A DNA stretch of 64,000 nucleotides from Ideonella alba (lineage in GTDB: Bacteria > Pseudomonadota > Gammaproteobacteria > Burkholderiales > Burkholderiaceae_C): NCBI RefSeq assembly GCF_018069875.1, contig NZ_JAGQDF010000005.1, positions 124,001 to 188,000 on the forward strand, given 5' to 3'. Below the pieces are notes generated by a model that saw nothing but the letters and a program-made list of their open reading frames with translations, was not told the DNA's origin and did not search any database. Position 1 is the stretch's first letter; each line of letters opens with the position of its first letter. The translations under genes were made by a program, and so were the position numbers. Shown piece by piece: positions 33,422 through 42,861 of this stretch.

Positions 33422-34248
33422 CAGGCTGGTCCTCCGGGACCCCGTTTGGTGAGTGCACCGAAGCCGCGCTGCGGGTCGTAGCCCCAGGCCGCCAGCGCAA
33501 AGCACAGCGCCAGCGTGCCCAGCACCACCAGCGGGGCGATGCCGGGGTCCTTGCCGTACAGTGCAAAGCGCAGCCATTCGACCGCATGCGTGAAGGGGTT
33601 GAAGCGGGCGATCCACCACACCCACTCGGCGCCCGATTCCTCGAGCTTCCACAGCGGGTAGAGCGCGGTGGACATGAAGTACATCGGGAAGATGACGAAG
33701 TTCATCGTGCCGGCGAAGTTCTCGAGCTGCTTGATGTGCACGCTCAGCAGCAGGCCCAGCGCGCCCAGCATCAGCGCCGCGCCCACCGCAGCGGCCAGCA
33801 CCATCGGTGTCTGCGGACCGAGCAGCGGCAGCTCGGTGCCCAGCGCCCAGGCCACCAGCACGAAAGCCAGCGCCTGCAGCAGCGACAGCGCGGCCGTGGC
33901 GCACAGCTTGGCCAGCAGGATCCACCACCTCGGCAGCGGCGCGGTCAGCAGCAGGCGCATCAGGCCCATCTCGCGGTCGTAGACCATGGCCAGGCTGGAC
34001 TGCATGCCGTTGAACAGCAGCACCATGCCCACCAGGCCGGGCGCGATGTAGACGTCGTAGGGGATGTAGGTGTCGTAGGGTTCGTTGACGGCGATGCCAA
34101 ACACATTGCGAAAGCCCGCGGCGAACACCGCCAGCCACAGCAGCGGCCGCACCAGGGCCGAGGCCAGGCGGCCGTACTGGCGCAGGAACTTCAGCACCTC
34201 GCGGCGGACGATGGCCCACAGGGCCTGCAGCGCATGTCGCAGGTTCAT
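33421..34248 (-). CDS. ABC-2-type permease of the PQQ-linked ABC system
   Basis: A 275-residue ABC-2 permease with six membrane segments. The typical parts are RPLLWLAVFAAGFRNVFG, the PGLVGMVLLFNGMQSSLAMVYDREMGLMRLLLTAPLPRWW amphipathic region and NFVIFPMYFMSTALYPLW. Permeases of this type are usually exporters. It matches the permease found beside PQQ-dependent alcohol dehydrogenases in Pseudomonas ped/exa clusters, whose substrate is not settled. It overlaps the binding-protein gene upstream by ATGA. Confidence 0.88.
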   Translation of the reverse strand: MNLRHALQALWAIVRREVLKFLRQYGRLASALVRPLLWLAVFAAGFRNVFGIAVNEPYDTYIPYDVYIAPGLVGMVLLFNGMQSSLAMVYDREMGLMRLLLTAPLPRWWILLAKLCATAALSLLQALAFVLVAWALGTELPLLGPQTPMVLAAAVGAALMLGALGLLLSVHIKQLENFAGTMNFVIFPMYFMSTALYPLWKLEESGAEWVWWIARFNPFTHAVEWLRFALYGKDPGIAPLVVLGTLALCFALAAWGYDPQRGFGALTKRGPGGPA

Positions 34249-35396
34249 CCGCCCCTCGCCTTGCACAGCTTCTCGCCCTGGTCCGCGCCCAGGGTGTCGA
34301 GCACGTTCTTCGGATGCAGCACGCCGTCCACCGGCGCCAGCGACACCACGCCCTGGCCGTCGGTCATCAGCAGGCGCTGGCGCAGCTGGCCGTCCCAGGC
34401 GCGGAAGCTCATCGACACGCCCTTGGAGCCGTCCAGCTCGACCTGGGCCAGCGCCGCCTGCATCTCGGCGGGCTTGCCCTTGGGCACGGCCAGCACCGCA
34501 GCGGCCAGCGCCTTGCCGGCCATCCAGGCGGCCCAGTCGGCCTGCTGCATGGCCCGCCCGCTGGCGTTGCGCGCAAAGCGGCGCGAGACCTGCGGCGCGC
34601 CGAAGCGGTCGAACTGGGCGTGCCAGCCCAGCGCGGTGAGGCCGGCGTCGCCCACCACCGGACGCGGCAGCACGGTGCGGTAGGGCAGGCTGCGGGCGAA
34701 CTCGCCGTCGCTGTCGACCACCCAGACCGCGTCGTAGCTGCCGGTGGTCAGCAGGCGCGGGTTGGCCAGGTCGCGCTCGCGCGGGTCGGCCGACAGCTTG
34801 AACGGCTTGCTGCCGGCCAGCTTCAGGCCATAGCGCTTGATCGCCGCCTGCACCACGGCGGCGCGGCGCTGGTCGTCGGCCGAGGGGCCGGTCAGCAGCA
34901 GCACCTGCTGCCAGCGCTGGCTGGCCAGGGTCTGGCCGATGGCATCGGCGCGCATGCGCTCGGAGGGGATCAGGTGGTACAGGCGCGGCCGGCAGTCGGC
35001 CTCGCGCAGGCGGTCTTCCGGGTTGCCCACATTGAGCACCGGCAGCTTGGCGCCATCGGCCGCAGCCAGCGTCCAGGCGGCAGGCAGGTCGGTCACCAGG
35101 GCCAGTGCGCCGGCCTTCTCGGCCTTCTGGGCGGCGGCCTTGGCGGCGTCGGGCGAGGCCACCGACACCACGTCCAGCGCCAGGCCGTGGCCGGCCGCGT
35201 CGAGCTCGAGCTGGCTGTCCTTCAGCGCCATCTGCAGGCCGTCCTGGGCCGGCCCCGTGGGGTGGCCGAAGTAGGCGCGCTCGACGCGGTTGCGCTCCAG
35301 CCGCGGGTCGTCGTCGGGCAGCAGCAGTGTCACGCGCAGCGGCGCAGCCGAGGCGCTGGCGGCGGCCAGCGCAAGCAGGCAGGCCAGCGGCTTCAT
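34245..35396 (-). CDS. PQQ-alcohol-dehydrogenase-associated ABC substrate-binding protein
   Basis: A 383-residue periplasmic type I binding-protein fold with signal peptide MKPLACLLALAAASASA. It has LLLPDDDPRLERNRVERAYFGHPTGPAQDGLQMAL at the start, LYHLIPSERMRADAIGQTLA and GWHAQFDRFGAPQVSRRFA, matching the family found only beside quinoprotein alcohol dehydrogenases (TIGR03863-type, from memory). A binding protein with an ABC-2 type exporter is unusual and suggests it senses or hands over a periplasmic compound. ATGA overlaps on both sides. Confidence 0.85.
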   Translation of the reverse strand: MKPLACLLALAAASASAAPLRVTLLLPDDDPRLERNRVERAYFGHPTGPAQDGLQMALKDSQLELDAAGHGLALDVVSVASPDAAKAAAQKAEKAGALALVTDLPAAWTLAAADGAKLPVLNVGNPEDRLREADCRPRLYHLIPSERMRADAIGQTLASQRWQQVLLLTGPSADDQRRAAVVQAAIKRYGLKLAGSKPFKLSADPRERDLANPRLLTTGSYDAVWVVDSDGEFARSLPYRTVLPRPVVGDAGLTALGWHAQFDRFGAPQVSRRFARNASGRAMQQADWAAWMAGKALAAAVLAVPKGKPAEMQAALAQVELDGSKGVSMSFRAWDGQLRQRLLMTDGQGVVSLAPVDGVLHPKNVLDTLGADQGEKLCKARGG

Positions 35397-36355
35397 TCGG
35401 CGAGCAGCGCGGCGTAGGGCACGCGTCCGACCGGGATGCTCTTGAGGGCTTTGGCGCTGGCGATGTCGACCACGGTGACGTCGTCCGACAGGCCGTTGAC
35501 CACCCACAGCTTCTGGCCGGCCTTGTCCAGCGAGACATTCCAGGCCCGCTTGCCCACCAGCACGGTGTCGGTCACCTGGCGGCTGGCCACGTCGACAAAG
35601 GCCACGCGGTTGGCCTGGCCGAGCGCCACGAAGGCCCGCCGCCCGTCCTTGCTCATCACGATGCCCACCGGGGTGATGTCGCTGGCGCGCAGGCCCTTGA
35701 CCTCGAACTTCAGCGTGGCCACCACGCTGAGGTCCCTGGTGCTGACGATGCTGACGCTGGCGCCCAGCTCGTTGGTGACCCACAGCTGGCTGCCGTCCGG
35801 GGTGAGCACCATGCGGCGCGGGCGCTTGCCCACGGCGATGTTCTTGACCACCTTGCCGGCCGCCGGATCGACCACGTGGACCAGGCTGGCGACCTCGGAG
35901 GTGACGTAGACGTGCTTGCCATCGGGCGCAGTCAGCACGCCCTCGGGCTCCTCGCCCACCTTGACGGCCTTGAGCTGCTTGCCGCTGGCGGCGTCCAGCA
36001 CCAGCAGCTCGCCTTCCTCCTCGGCGCTGACGTACATCAGCTTGCCGTCGGGTGAGAGGTCGAAGGCCTCGGGGTCGTCGCCCATCGGGATGCGGGCCAC
36101 CGACTTGCGGCTGGCCAGGTCGATGATGTCGGCCTGCGAGGAATCGCCGCAGGCGACCATCATCCGCTTGCCGTCGGGCAGCACGCGCAGGTGGCGCGGG
36201 CGTTTGCAAGTGGGCACGGTGCCGGTGACGCCCATCGTGGCCATGTCGATCAGCGTCAGCGCATGGTCCTTCTCGCTGCTGACCCAGGCGGTGCCCTGGG
36301 CCTGGGCGGCGGCGGCCAGCAGCAGGCCGAGCAGGGGAATCAGGGTGGGCTTCAT
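35393..36355 (-). CDS. PQQ-catabolism-associated YVTN beta-propeller protein
   Basis: A 320-residue secreted beta-propeller (signal MKPTLIPLLGLLLAAAAQAQG) with about seven repeats of the YVTN type: DGKLMYVSAEEEGELLVLDAASG, DGKHVYVTSEVASLVHVVDPAAG and so on. It matches the family always found in PQQ-linked ABC operons (TIGR03866-type, from memory). It may bind PQQ or protein partners in the periplasm. It overlaps both the ATPase gene upstream and the binding-protein gene downstream by ATGA. Confidence 0.88.
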   Translation of the reverse strand: MKPTLIPLLGLLLAAAAQAQGTAWVSSEKDHALTLIDMATMGVTGTVPTCKRPRHLRVLPDGKRMMVACGDSSQADIIDLASRKSVARIPMGDDPEAFDLSPDGKLMYVSAEEEGELLVLDAASGKQLKAVKVGEEPEGVLTAPDGKHVYVTSEVASLVHVVDPAAGKVVKNIAVGKRPRRMVLTPDGSQLWVTNELGASVSIVSTRDLSVVATLKFEVKGLRASDITPVGIVMSKDGRRAFVALGQANRVAFVDVASRQVTDTVLVGKRAWNVSLDKAGQKLWVVNGLSDDVTVVDIASAKALKSIPVGRVPYAALLAE

Positions 36356-37065
36356 GTGGTGGCCTTGATGAAAGCTTCTTCGAGCTGGGCGGCTCCCAGT
36401 TGTTCCGCGACCTGGGCCGGTGGCCCATCGGCCAGCAGCCGGCCCTTGTGCAGCACCAGCACGCGGTCGGCGGCCTCGGCTTCCTCCACCAGGTGCGTGG
36501 CCCACAGCACCGAGGTGCCACGCGCGGCCACGTCGGCGCGCACCGCGGCCAGCAGGTCGCGCCGCGACTTCGGGTCCAGGCCCACCGTGGGCTCGTCCAT
36601 CAGCAGCAGCTTCGGGTGGTGCAGCAGCGCGCGCACCAGCTCGACCTTGCGCCGGTTGCCGCCCGAGAGCTCGCGCACCGGACGGTCCAGGTCGGCCGTG
36701 GTGCCCAGCGCCTGGCAGCCGGCGTCGATGCGTTCGCGCGCCAGCGCGCCCGGCAGGCCGTGCAGGTCGGCGTGGAACTGCAGGTTGCGCCGCACCGACA
36801 GGTCCAGGTCCAGCGACATCTGCTGGAACACCACGCCGATGTGGGCCAGAGCCTTCACGGCCGAGCGACTCAGCGACAGGCCGGCCACCTGCACCTCGCC
36901 ACCATCGGCGACGAACAGGCCGGTGAGCACCTGGAACAGCGTGGACTTGCCGGCGCCATTGGGGCCGAGCAGCGCCACGAATTGACCGGCCGGGATGGCG
37001 ACGCTGAGGCCGGCCAGGGCGGTGCGTTCTCCGTATCGCTTGGTCAGGGACTGGATCTCGAGCAT
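36352..37065 (-). CDS. ATP-binding protein of the PQQ-linked ABC system
   Basis: A 237-residue ABC ATPase with Walker A GPNGAGKS, Q-loop VVFQQMSLDLDLS, signature LSGGNRRKVEL, Walker B LLLMDEPTVGLDP and H-loop ATHLVEEAE. The LSGGNRRKVEL form and the DrrA-like layout match exporters with ABC-2 permeases. It follows the PqqB-like gene by 14 bp and overlaps the beta-propeller gene by ATGA. Confidence 0.92.
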   Translation of the reverse strand: MLEIQSLTKRYGERTALAGLSVAIPAGQFVALLGPNGAGKSTLFQVLTGLFVADGGEVQVAGLSLSRSAVKALAHIGVVFQQMSLDLDLSVRRNLQFHADLHGLPGALARERIDAGCQALGTTADLDRPVRELSGGNRRKVELVRALLHHPKLLLMDEPTVGLDPKSRRDLLAAVRADVAARGTSVLWATHLVEEAEAADRVLVLHKGRLLADGPPAQVAEQLGAAQLEEAFIKATT

Positions 37066-37079
37066 GAAACGGGGTGAGG

Positions 37080-37862
37080 TCAGAGTTCGATCACCATACC
37101 GTCATAGGCGGGCTCGAAACCATCCCGACCGACCCCACTGGCGCTGCGCGCCAACAGCACCTTGCGCTGCGCCCGCCAGTCGGGCACGGGAAGGTGTCCC
37201 GACTCGGGCCAGGTGGTGCGGTCATCGAGCAGCACGCAGTCGGCGCTGCTGAGCCAGTCGAGCTGCGGTTCACCCAGCGCCTGGCCCCCTGCGGCACAGA
37301 ACAGTCGCTGGCCGGTGCGGTGGTCCAGCACCGCCAGCGCGATGCTGTGGCCCACGGCCACCGGCGCCTCGTGCGGCTCCAGCACGCGCGGGGCCAGCGC
37401 ATCGGTGGCCAGCGCGGTGAACTCCAGGTCGGGCAGGCCCTCGACGCGGAAGCTGGCCGACAGGGTCTCGCCGGCCACCGGGATCACATGCCAGTGCACA
37501 CCGCAGTAGCGCTGCAGCACCTGCAGCACCGGCATGTCCTGGCTGAGCACCTCGAACACCGCCGGCGTGGCGTACAGCGCGATGGGTGCGCCATCGCGCA
37601 GGCTCAGCAGGCCGCTGACGTGGTCGACCTGGGCGTCGGTCAGCACGACCGTGCGCACCTCGGCATCGGCCAGGCCGGCGTGGTGGCGCAGCGTGGGGTC
37701 GGCCACCAGCTGGTCGGCCACATTGGGCGCCACATTGAGCAGCGCCCACTGCTCACCGCGGTCGGACAGCGCGATCGCGCCATGCCGGCTGGTGGGCGCG
37801 GGCTCCAGGCCGGCCCGCTGCGCATCGGCCGCGCCACCGCCTCGCAGCACGACGAGCTTCAT
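37080..37862 (-). CDS. PqqB-like metallo-beta-lactamase-fold protein, degenerate
   Basis: A 260-residue protein that follows PqqB closely in the core: VRTVVLTDAQVDHVSGLLSL, ALYATPAVFEVLSQDM and the exact end AYDGMVIEL. It differs where PqqB has metal or cofactor-linked residues: the N-terminal CxCxxC segment is absent and HINNTNP near the C-terminus is replaced by LLARSAS in a region about 40 residues shorter. It therefore looks like a paralogue that has lost enzyme function and may bind or carry PQQ. It heads the ten-gene operon. No pqqA, C, D or E is in the window. Confidence 0.8.
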   Translation of the reverse strand: MKLVVLRGGGAADAQRAGLEPAPTSRHGAIALSDRGEQWALLNVAPNVADQLVADPTLRHHAGLADAEVRTVVLTDAQVDHVSGLLSLRDGAPIALYATPAVFEVLSQDMPVLQVLQRYCGVHWHVIPVAGETLSASFRVEGLPDLEFTALATDALAPRVLEPHEAPVAVGHSIALAVLDHRTGQRLFCAAGGQALGEPQLDWLSSADCVLLDDRTTWPESGHLPVPDWRAQRKVLLARSASGVGRDGFEPAYDGMVIEL

Positions 37863-37909
37863 CGGGGCCTCCCGGGACACCCGTGCGGTCTTGCGGCAAG
37901 ATCCATGGA

Positions 37910-38980
37910 ATGAAGCACATGTCTCCCTGTCATCGGAGCCCTCCGGTGCAAGACACATGCCCGCTGTCGGGGCGACAGTCTGTCGCCCCGACGGCCCGAT
38001 TCCGCGGGCTTGCCCGGGGGCTGGTGCGCCGTGGTTGTCACGCGCTGCGGGCGCTTTGTCCGGCCTTGGCACAGGGTTTGTACGGGGCCGCGTTGGGGCT
38101 CGGCCTGCTGCTGACCCCGCCGGCCCAGGCCGCCTGTGCCGGTCCGGCGGGGCAGCTGCGGGCGATCGGGCCCGGCGCCTGGTGGCTGCCAGCGGCCAGC
38201 GGTGACAGCGACGCGATCAACCGCGGCGCCACCGCCAACCTGTGGGCCCTGCGCCAGGGCCGGTCCCTGTGGCTGGTCGGCGGCGCCGGCACCCCGGTGC
38301 TGGCGCGGCAGGTGGCCTGCCTGCTGCGCGAGGCCGGCGCCGGCCGGGTCACCGACGTGATCCTGCCCTGGCCGCATGCCGAGCTGACGCTGGGGGCCCG
38401 GGCCTTCGAGGGGGCACGCCTGTGGGTGCATGCCGACACCGCCGAGGCCATGCGCCAACGCTGCCCGCGCTGCGTCGAGCGCATGGCCCAGCGCCTGGGG
38501 GCGGCGGCAGCCGACCTGGGGGACGACCCGATCCCGCGCCCCACCCACGTGTTGCACGGCGCACAGGGCCGCGTCGGGCCGTTCGACTGGTGGCGCCTGC
38601 AGCGGTCCGATGACACCGCGGTGCTGGCGCTGCGCTGGCACGGCCGGGCCCTGTGGAGCGCCCACGGCCTGGCCTGGGGCGACGGCCCGCCGGACCTGCG
38701 CGATGGCGAGGCGCTGCAGCTGGCGCGCTCCATCGACCAGTTGCTGGCCCGGATGTCGGCCTCGGCGCGCGTGCTGCCTGAGCAGGGCCCGTGGATGACG
38801 CCGGTGCAACTGCGCCGCCAGCGCGATGAGCTGCATCAGCTGGTGGATGCGGTGGACGCCGCGCTTCGGCGGGGCGACCTGGTCACCGACGCGCCCCCCG
38901 CCGCGCTGTCTGGGCGCCACCCGCGCCAGGCCCTGAACTGGCAGCGCACCTGGTCGCAGCGCGAGGCCGCGCTGTTCTGA
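37910..38980 (+). CDS. Degenerate metallo-beta-lactamase-like quinoprotein-relay protein
   Basis: A 356-residue protein with a secretion signal unusually far from the start (RALCPALAQGLYGAALGLGLLLTPPAQA about residues 45-72). The mature part follows the quinoprotein relay zinc metallohydrolase plan: GPGAWWLP, LVGGAGTPVLARQVACLL and VILPWPHAELTLGARAFEG, where active homologues have THxHPDH. The HxHxDH zinc site is largely gone. ATGs at 37910 and 37919 lack a ribosome site; an internal GTG just before the signal may be the true start. It is divergent from the PqqB-like operon with 47 bp between. Confidence 0.68.
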   Translation: MKHMSPCHRSPPVQDTCPLSGRQSVAPTARFRGLARGLVRRGCHALRALCPALAQGLYGAALGLGLLLTPPAQAACAGPAGQLRAIGPGAWWLPAASGDSDAINRGATANLWALRQGRSLWLVGGAGTPVLARQVACLLREAGAGRVTDVILPWPHAELTLGARAFEGARLWVHADTAEAMRQRCPRCVERMAQRLGAAAADLGDDPIPRPTHVLHGAQGRVGPFDWWRLQRSDDTAVLALRWHGRALWSAHGLAWGDGPPDLRDGEALQLARSIDQLLARMSASARVLPEQGPWMTPVQLRRQRDELHQLVDAVDAALRRGDLVTDAPPAALSGRHPRQALNWQRTWSQREAALF

Positions 38981-39055
38981 GCGCTGCCAAGCCTGGCCCT
39001 GCGGGGACAGGGAGGCCCGGGGCGCCGCGGCGTTGCCGGGTGCGGCGGCGGCCGC

Positions 39056-41167
<2,112 letters not shown>

Positions 41168-41181
41168 GGGCCTTGTCTCCA

Positions 41182-41202
41182 CCAGCGTGTGTGACACGCT
41201 GG
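41182..41202. promoter_or_regulatory. 21-bp palindrome, candidate activator site upstream of pedF
   Basis: CCAGCGTGT (41182-41190), GTG, ACACGCTGG (41194-41202) is a perfect 9-3-9 inverted repeat lying 158 bp upstream of the pedF -24 box and just before the AcoR-like gene start. Position and symmetry fit an enhancer site that could also give autoregulation. Confidence 0.6.
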
Positions 41203-41262
41203 ACATTCTTGGTGTGCTCTGAAATCTAACAGTTTTGCCTGTCACCGTGGGTCCGATTCCGG

Positions 41263-41286
41263 TCTGATGCGTCATATCGCGTCAGA
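41263..41286. promoter_or_regulatory. Second inverted repeat upstream of pedF
   Basis: TCTGATGCG (41263-41271) and CGCGTCAGA (41278-41286) form 9-bp arms with one mismatch, six bases apart, about 74 bp before the -24 box. It is unlike the 41182 palindrome in sequence, so it may be a site for another protein or a simple hairpin. Confidence 0.35.
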
Positions 41287-41359
41287 TTGCAGCATCTTCC
41301 TGGGGATCACCCCGATGACCGGGCCCCTGAAGGGGGTCTGGCGGGCGGTGACGGGCTGG

Positions 41360-41375
41360 TGGCACACGCTTTGCA
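41360..41375 (+). promoter_or_regulatory. Sigma-54 (-24/-12) promoter of pedF
   Basis: TGGCAC (41360-41365), five bases, then TTGCA (41371-41375) matches the sigma-54 consensus perfectly, 71 bp before the pedF start. The same element with the same distance precedes the dehydrogenase gene. Confidence 0.87.
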
Positions 41376-41445
41376 GATTTGATGCCTGACCCCCGCCCCC
41401 TCAGGGCTATTCCGCAGCCCCATGCCAATCCAGGAGACAGGCCCC

Positions 41446-41931
41446 ATGTTCCGCCCCACCTTCCGCCCCCGCACCCCCTCACGCACGCTGCTGGCCTGTG
41501 TCCTCTCGCTGGCTGCGGCCGGCGCCTGGGCCCATGGCGACGTCACGCCGCAGGCCGTCGACACGCATGAACTGCCGCAGCTGGGCAGCGAGTGGCGCAG
41601 CGAGAACCCCTTCCGGGGCAACGACATCGCGATCCGCATCGGCACCTCGGCCTACAACCAGAACTGCGCCCGCTGCCATGGCCTGGAGGCCATCTCCGGC
41701 GGCATCGCGCCGGACCTGCGCAAGCTGGACAACGAGTGCGCCACGCTGGCGGTGCCGGCCAAGAAGGCGGCCTGCGTGAAGGACGTCGACGAGTACATGA
41801 CCACCACCGTGCGCCGCGGCCGCACGCGCAACGGCGCGGTCTACATGCCCCCGTTCGAGGGCGTGCTGAACCAGGAAGCCATCTGGGCGATCAAGTCCTA
41901 CCTGGAAAGCCGCCGCGAGAAGCCGCTCTGA
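41446..41931 (+). CDS. pedF: Cytochrome c-550 PedF
   Basis: A 161-residue periplasmic mono-haem cytochrome, the electron acceptor for PQQ alcohol dehydrogenases. A signal peptide ends near AAAGAWA. The mature start HGDVTPQAVDTHELPQLGSEWR and IGTSAYNQNCARCHGLEAIS match PedF closely; haem is attached at C74-x-x-C77-H78 and MYMPPF-type (VYMPPF) supplies the methionine ligand. Two extra cysteines (DNECATL, KAACVKD) could form a disulfide. CAGGAGACAG precedes the ATG; an earlier ATG at 41422 lacks one. Sigma-54 promoter upstream; one-base overlap with the next gene. Confidence 0.94.
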   Translation: MFRPTFRPRTPSRTLLACVLSLAAAGAWAHGDVTPQAVDTHELPQLGSEWRSENPFRGNDIAIRIGTSAYNQNCARCHGLEAISGGIAPDLRKLDNECATLAVPAKKAACVKDVDEYMTTTVRRGRTRNGAVYMPPFEGVLNQEAIWAIKSYLESRREKPL

Positions 41932-42785
41932 TGAGCCGCCATCTTCCGACCCGCCTGACCCGGCGCGACTGGCTGGCGGCTTCGGCCGCCGCCACGCTGT
42001 CGGCCGCCGCGCCCCTGCGCGCCCAGGAAGCCCCGGCGCTGGAGCGCCTGCGTGCCCGCGGCAGCCTGATCGTCGGCGTCTACCAGGACCTGCCGCCGTT
42101 CCACGTGGCCGGCCGCGGCATCGAGGTCGACCTGGCCGGTGCGCTGGCCGCGGCGCTGGGCCTGAAGCTCTCGCTGCTGCCCTTCCAGGCCGGCGAGGAC
42201 ATGGGCGATGACCTGCGCAACATGGTCTGGAAAGGCCATTACCTGGGCTTCGGCCCGGCCGACGTGATGCTGCACGTGCCGGTGGATCGGCCGTTGATGG
42301 ACAAGAGCCCGCAGGTCAAGATCCTGGCGCCGTACTGGCGCGAGCGGGTGATGGTGGCGCGCGACCTGAAGGCGCTGCCCAACCTGGACTCGCTCGACCC
42401 GCTGCTGGGCAAGGCGGTGGCCGTGCCGGGCCAGTCGCTGGCCGGCTGGCTGCTGATCGGAGCCGAGGGCGGCCGCTACCGCGACAGCCTGCGCACCAAG
42501 TACGCCGACGGCGTAGAGGCGGCGCAGGCGCTGGCGCGTGGCGAGGTGGTGGCCGCCGCCGGTCACCTGAGCGAGCTGGAATCGACGCTGGGTGGCGACG
42601 AGCGCTTCGCGATCGAGCCGCTGCCGCTGCCGCGCATGAAGGACGGCTGGGCGGTGGGCATGGCGGTCAAGGCCGCGTCCACCGATCTGGCGCAGGCGCT
42701 GCAGGCCGCGGTGAACACGCTGGCCGACAACGGCGAGCTCAGCCGCATCTTTGCCGCGGGCAAGCTGCGCTGGCGCCGGCCCTGA
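41931..42785 (+). CDS. Quinoprotein-associated periplasmic binding protein
   Basis: A 284-residue family 3-like solute-binding protein with an RR-type signal (TRRDWLAASAAATLSAAAPLRAQ). It has GSLIVGVYQDLPPFHVAGRGIEVDLAGALAAALGL and WKGHYLGFGPADVMLHVPVD, matching the quinoprotein-dehydrogenase-associated group (TIGR03871-type, from memory; XoxJ is a relative). XoxJ-type proteins may help activate the dehydrogenase rather than transport a solute. It starts in the stop of pedF (TGATG), so both share the sigma-54 promoter. Confidence 0.88.
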   Translation: MSRHLPTRLTRRDWLAASAAATLSAAAPLRAQEAPALERLRARGSLIVGVYQDLPPFHVAGRGIEVDLAGALAAALGLKLSLLPFQAGEDMGDDLRNMVWKGHYLGFGPADVMLHVPVDRPLMDKSPQVKILAPYWRERVMVARDLKALPNLDSLDPLLGKAVAVPGQSLAGWLLIGAEGGRYRDSLRTKYADGVEAAQALARGEVVAAAGHLSELESTLGGDERFAIEPLPLPRMKDGWAVGMAVKAASTDLAQALQAAVNTLADNGELSRIFAAGKLRWRRP

Positions 42786-42819
42786 CCCCCTGAGGCCGAG
42801 CCATCGGCAAGCCAATGAC

Positions 42820-42842
42820 AAGGCCCGGCATGGCCGGGCCTT
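42820..42842. terminator. Bidirectional hairpin terminator
   Basis: AAGGCCCGGC (42820-42829), loop ATG and GCCGGGCCTT (42833-42842) form a perfect 10-bp stem between the convergent binding-protein and acyl-CoA ligase genes. With A at one end and T at the other it can serve both strands, though the U-tract is short. Confidence 0.8.
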
Positions 42843-42861
42843 GTTCATGGTGCGGACCGCT

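Noticed and set aside
37863-37909. A sigma-54 promoter for the PqqB-like operon
   Set aside because: No GG-N10-GC pair with acceptable -24 and -12 boxes was found in either direction.
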